DNA of 5,375 bases. Origin: Desulfuromonas sp. SDB. Lineage in GTDB: Bacteria; SDB-A. Numbering within the stretch: the stretch's first letter is position 1; every line of letters begins with the position of its first letter. Location: assembly GCA_001412365.1 (NCBI GenBank), contig LKUE01000270.1, forward strand, positions 1 to 5,375, given 5' to 3'. The notes under the pieces were generated by a model. That model was not told the origin of the DNA, did not search any database, and saw only the letters and a program-made list of their open reading frames with translations. Position numbers and translations under genes: made by a program. This document shows positions 5,173-5,375 of this stretch, one piece after another.

Positions 5173-5203
5173 TGATGGAGTTTTTCAAAAAAAACTTCCA
5201 TCA
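5173..5203. repeat. Imperfect hairpin A
   Basis: TGATGGAGTTTTT (5173-5185) pairs with AAAAAC, a bulged T (5196), then TCCATCA (to 5203). This gives 13 base pairs around a CAAA loop. It is not followed by a T-run on the plus strand, so I do not call it a terminator. Confidence 0.55.
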
Positions 5204-5243
5204 GATTTGGAAAATAAGGATACATTCCAACCACCCTGGAGGG

Positions 5244-5272
5244 GGATTGCAGTACGGCAGTACTGCCAATCT
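5244..5272. repeat. Imperfect hairpin B with GGCAGTACTGCC palindrome
   Basis: GGATTGCAGTAC (5244-5255) pairs with GTACTGC, a bulged C (5267), then AATCT (to 5272), around a GGCA loop. That is 12 pairs, one of them G-U. An alternative perfect 12-base palindrome, GGCAGTACTGCC, lies at 5256-5267. Confidence 0.6.
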
Positions 5273-5287
5273 GTTTGAAAAACAGAT
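5269..5287. repeat. Hairpin C
   Basis: ATCTGTTT at 5269-5276 pairs perfectly with AAACAGAT at 5280-5287 around a GAA loop. It shares four bases with hairpin B, so the two would compete or stack. The following bases are ATTAAA, not a T-tract. Confidence 0.5.
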
Positions 5288-5291
5288 ATTA

Positions 5292-5310
5292 AACCACAGA
5301 TGAACACGGA
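5292..5310 (+). repeat. Dispersed repeat, copy 2 (CCACAGATGAACACGG type)
   Basis: AACCACAGATGAACACGGA is a direct repeat of the element at 5045-5064, differing at G for A in the middle and in the last few bases. The two copies bracket the first three hairpins of this region. Confidence 0.6.
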
Positions 5311-5335
5311 AATCTCACCTAAACATTCATAACAA

Positions 5336-5362
5336 GAAATGATTGAATGAATTCATCATTTC
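5336..5362. repeat. Imperfect hairpin D
   Basis: GAAATGAT (5336-5343), a bulged T, then GAA pairs with TTCATCATTTC (5352-5362), around a TGAA loop. This gives 11 base pairs. It has the same style as hairpins A and B: a single-base bulge and a four-base loop. Confidence 0.5.
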
Positions 5363-5375
5363 CAGCTATGAATCA

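Larger units (their letters stand above)
5033..5375. other. Gene-free region with dispersed repeats and hairpins
   Basis: I find no convincing gene in these 343 bases. They hold degenerate copies of a dispersed repeat (5045-5064, about 5108-5167 and 5292-5310) and four imperfect hairpins (5173-5203, 5244-5272, 5269-5287 and 5336-5362). A frame from ATG 5172 to TGA 5301-5303 (43 codons) crosses three hairpins and a repeat, and lacks a good ribosome binding site. None of the hairpins is followed by a T-run, so no intrinsic terminator is called for the micropeptide operon. Confidence 0.6.

Noticed and set aside
5173-5203. Intrinsic terminator of the micropeptide operon
   Set aside because: The stem is bulged and AT-rich in its upper half, and the bases after it (GATTTGG) are not a T-run.
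5172-5303. 43-codon frame starting MMEFFKKNF
   Set aside because: It crosses three hairpins and ends in a dispersed repeat, and no good ribosome binding site precedes it. It is more likely incidental.
5045-5310. CRISPR array
   Set aside because: Only two clear repeat copies about 247 bases apart, with no regular spacers. This is the dispersed CCACAGATGAACAC repeat type.

Overview
The window reads as an accessory stretch of an AT-rich bacterial chromosome. Shine-Dalgarno sequences are strong (GGAGGT and AAGGGGG types), and a secreted protein carries an SH3-like cell-wall type domain. This suits a low-GC Firmicutes-like anaerobe such as a member of the Halanaerobiales or Clostridia, but the sequence does not settle the taxon.

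Region 1 (2-1206, + strand) is a type IV AbiE toxin-antitoxin/abortive-infection module. It has the C-terminal part of an AbiEi-type antitoxin, cut by the window edge, joined by an ATGA overlap to a complete AbiEii nucleotidyltransferase toxin. Region 2 (1245-2612, - strand) is one exported protein of 455 aa with a signal peptide, a DUF4424-like body and a C-terminal SH3-like domain. It is visibly richer in G+C than its neighbours and ends convergently with the AbiEii gene.

Region 3 (2613-4477) has a dense regulatory intergenic region followed by two overlapping + strand genes. The first is a second nucleotidyltransferase of the DUF6036 kind; the second is a larger protein with an internal winged helix-turn-helix. 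A near-consensus promoter runs into a perfect 15-bp inverted repeat that ends 6 bases before the nucleotidyltransferase ATG. This looks like an autoregulated toxin-antitoxin or defence operon built like AbiE with the gene order reversed. It is the best candidate in the window for a little-described system.

Region 4 (4478-5032) starts with a series of AT-rich palindromes and a candidate promoter. These lead into three very short, strongly basic open reading frames of 36, 33 and 40 codons. Each is in a different frame and each has its own G-rich ribosome binding site, so this looks like a micropeptide operon. Region 5 (5033-5375) has no convincing gene. It holds degenerate CCACAGATRAACAC-type dispersed repeats and four imperfect hairpins.

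Taken together, two nucleotidyltransferase modules, a compositionally distinct secreted gene, a micropeptide array and repeat debris lie within about 5 kb. This fits a small defence or mobile-gene cluster. All joint functions are inferred.
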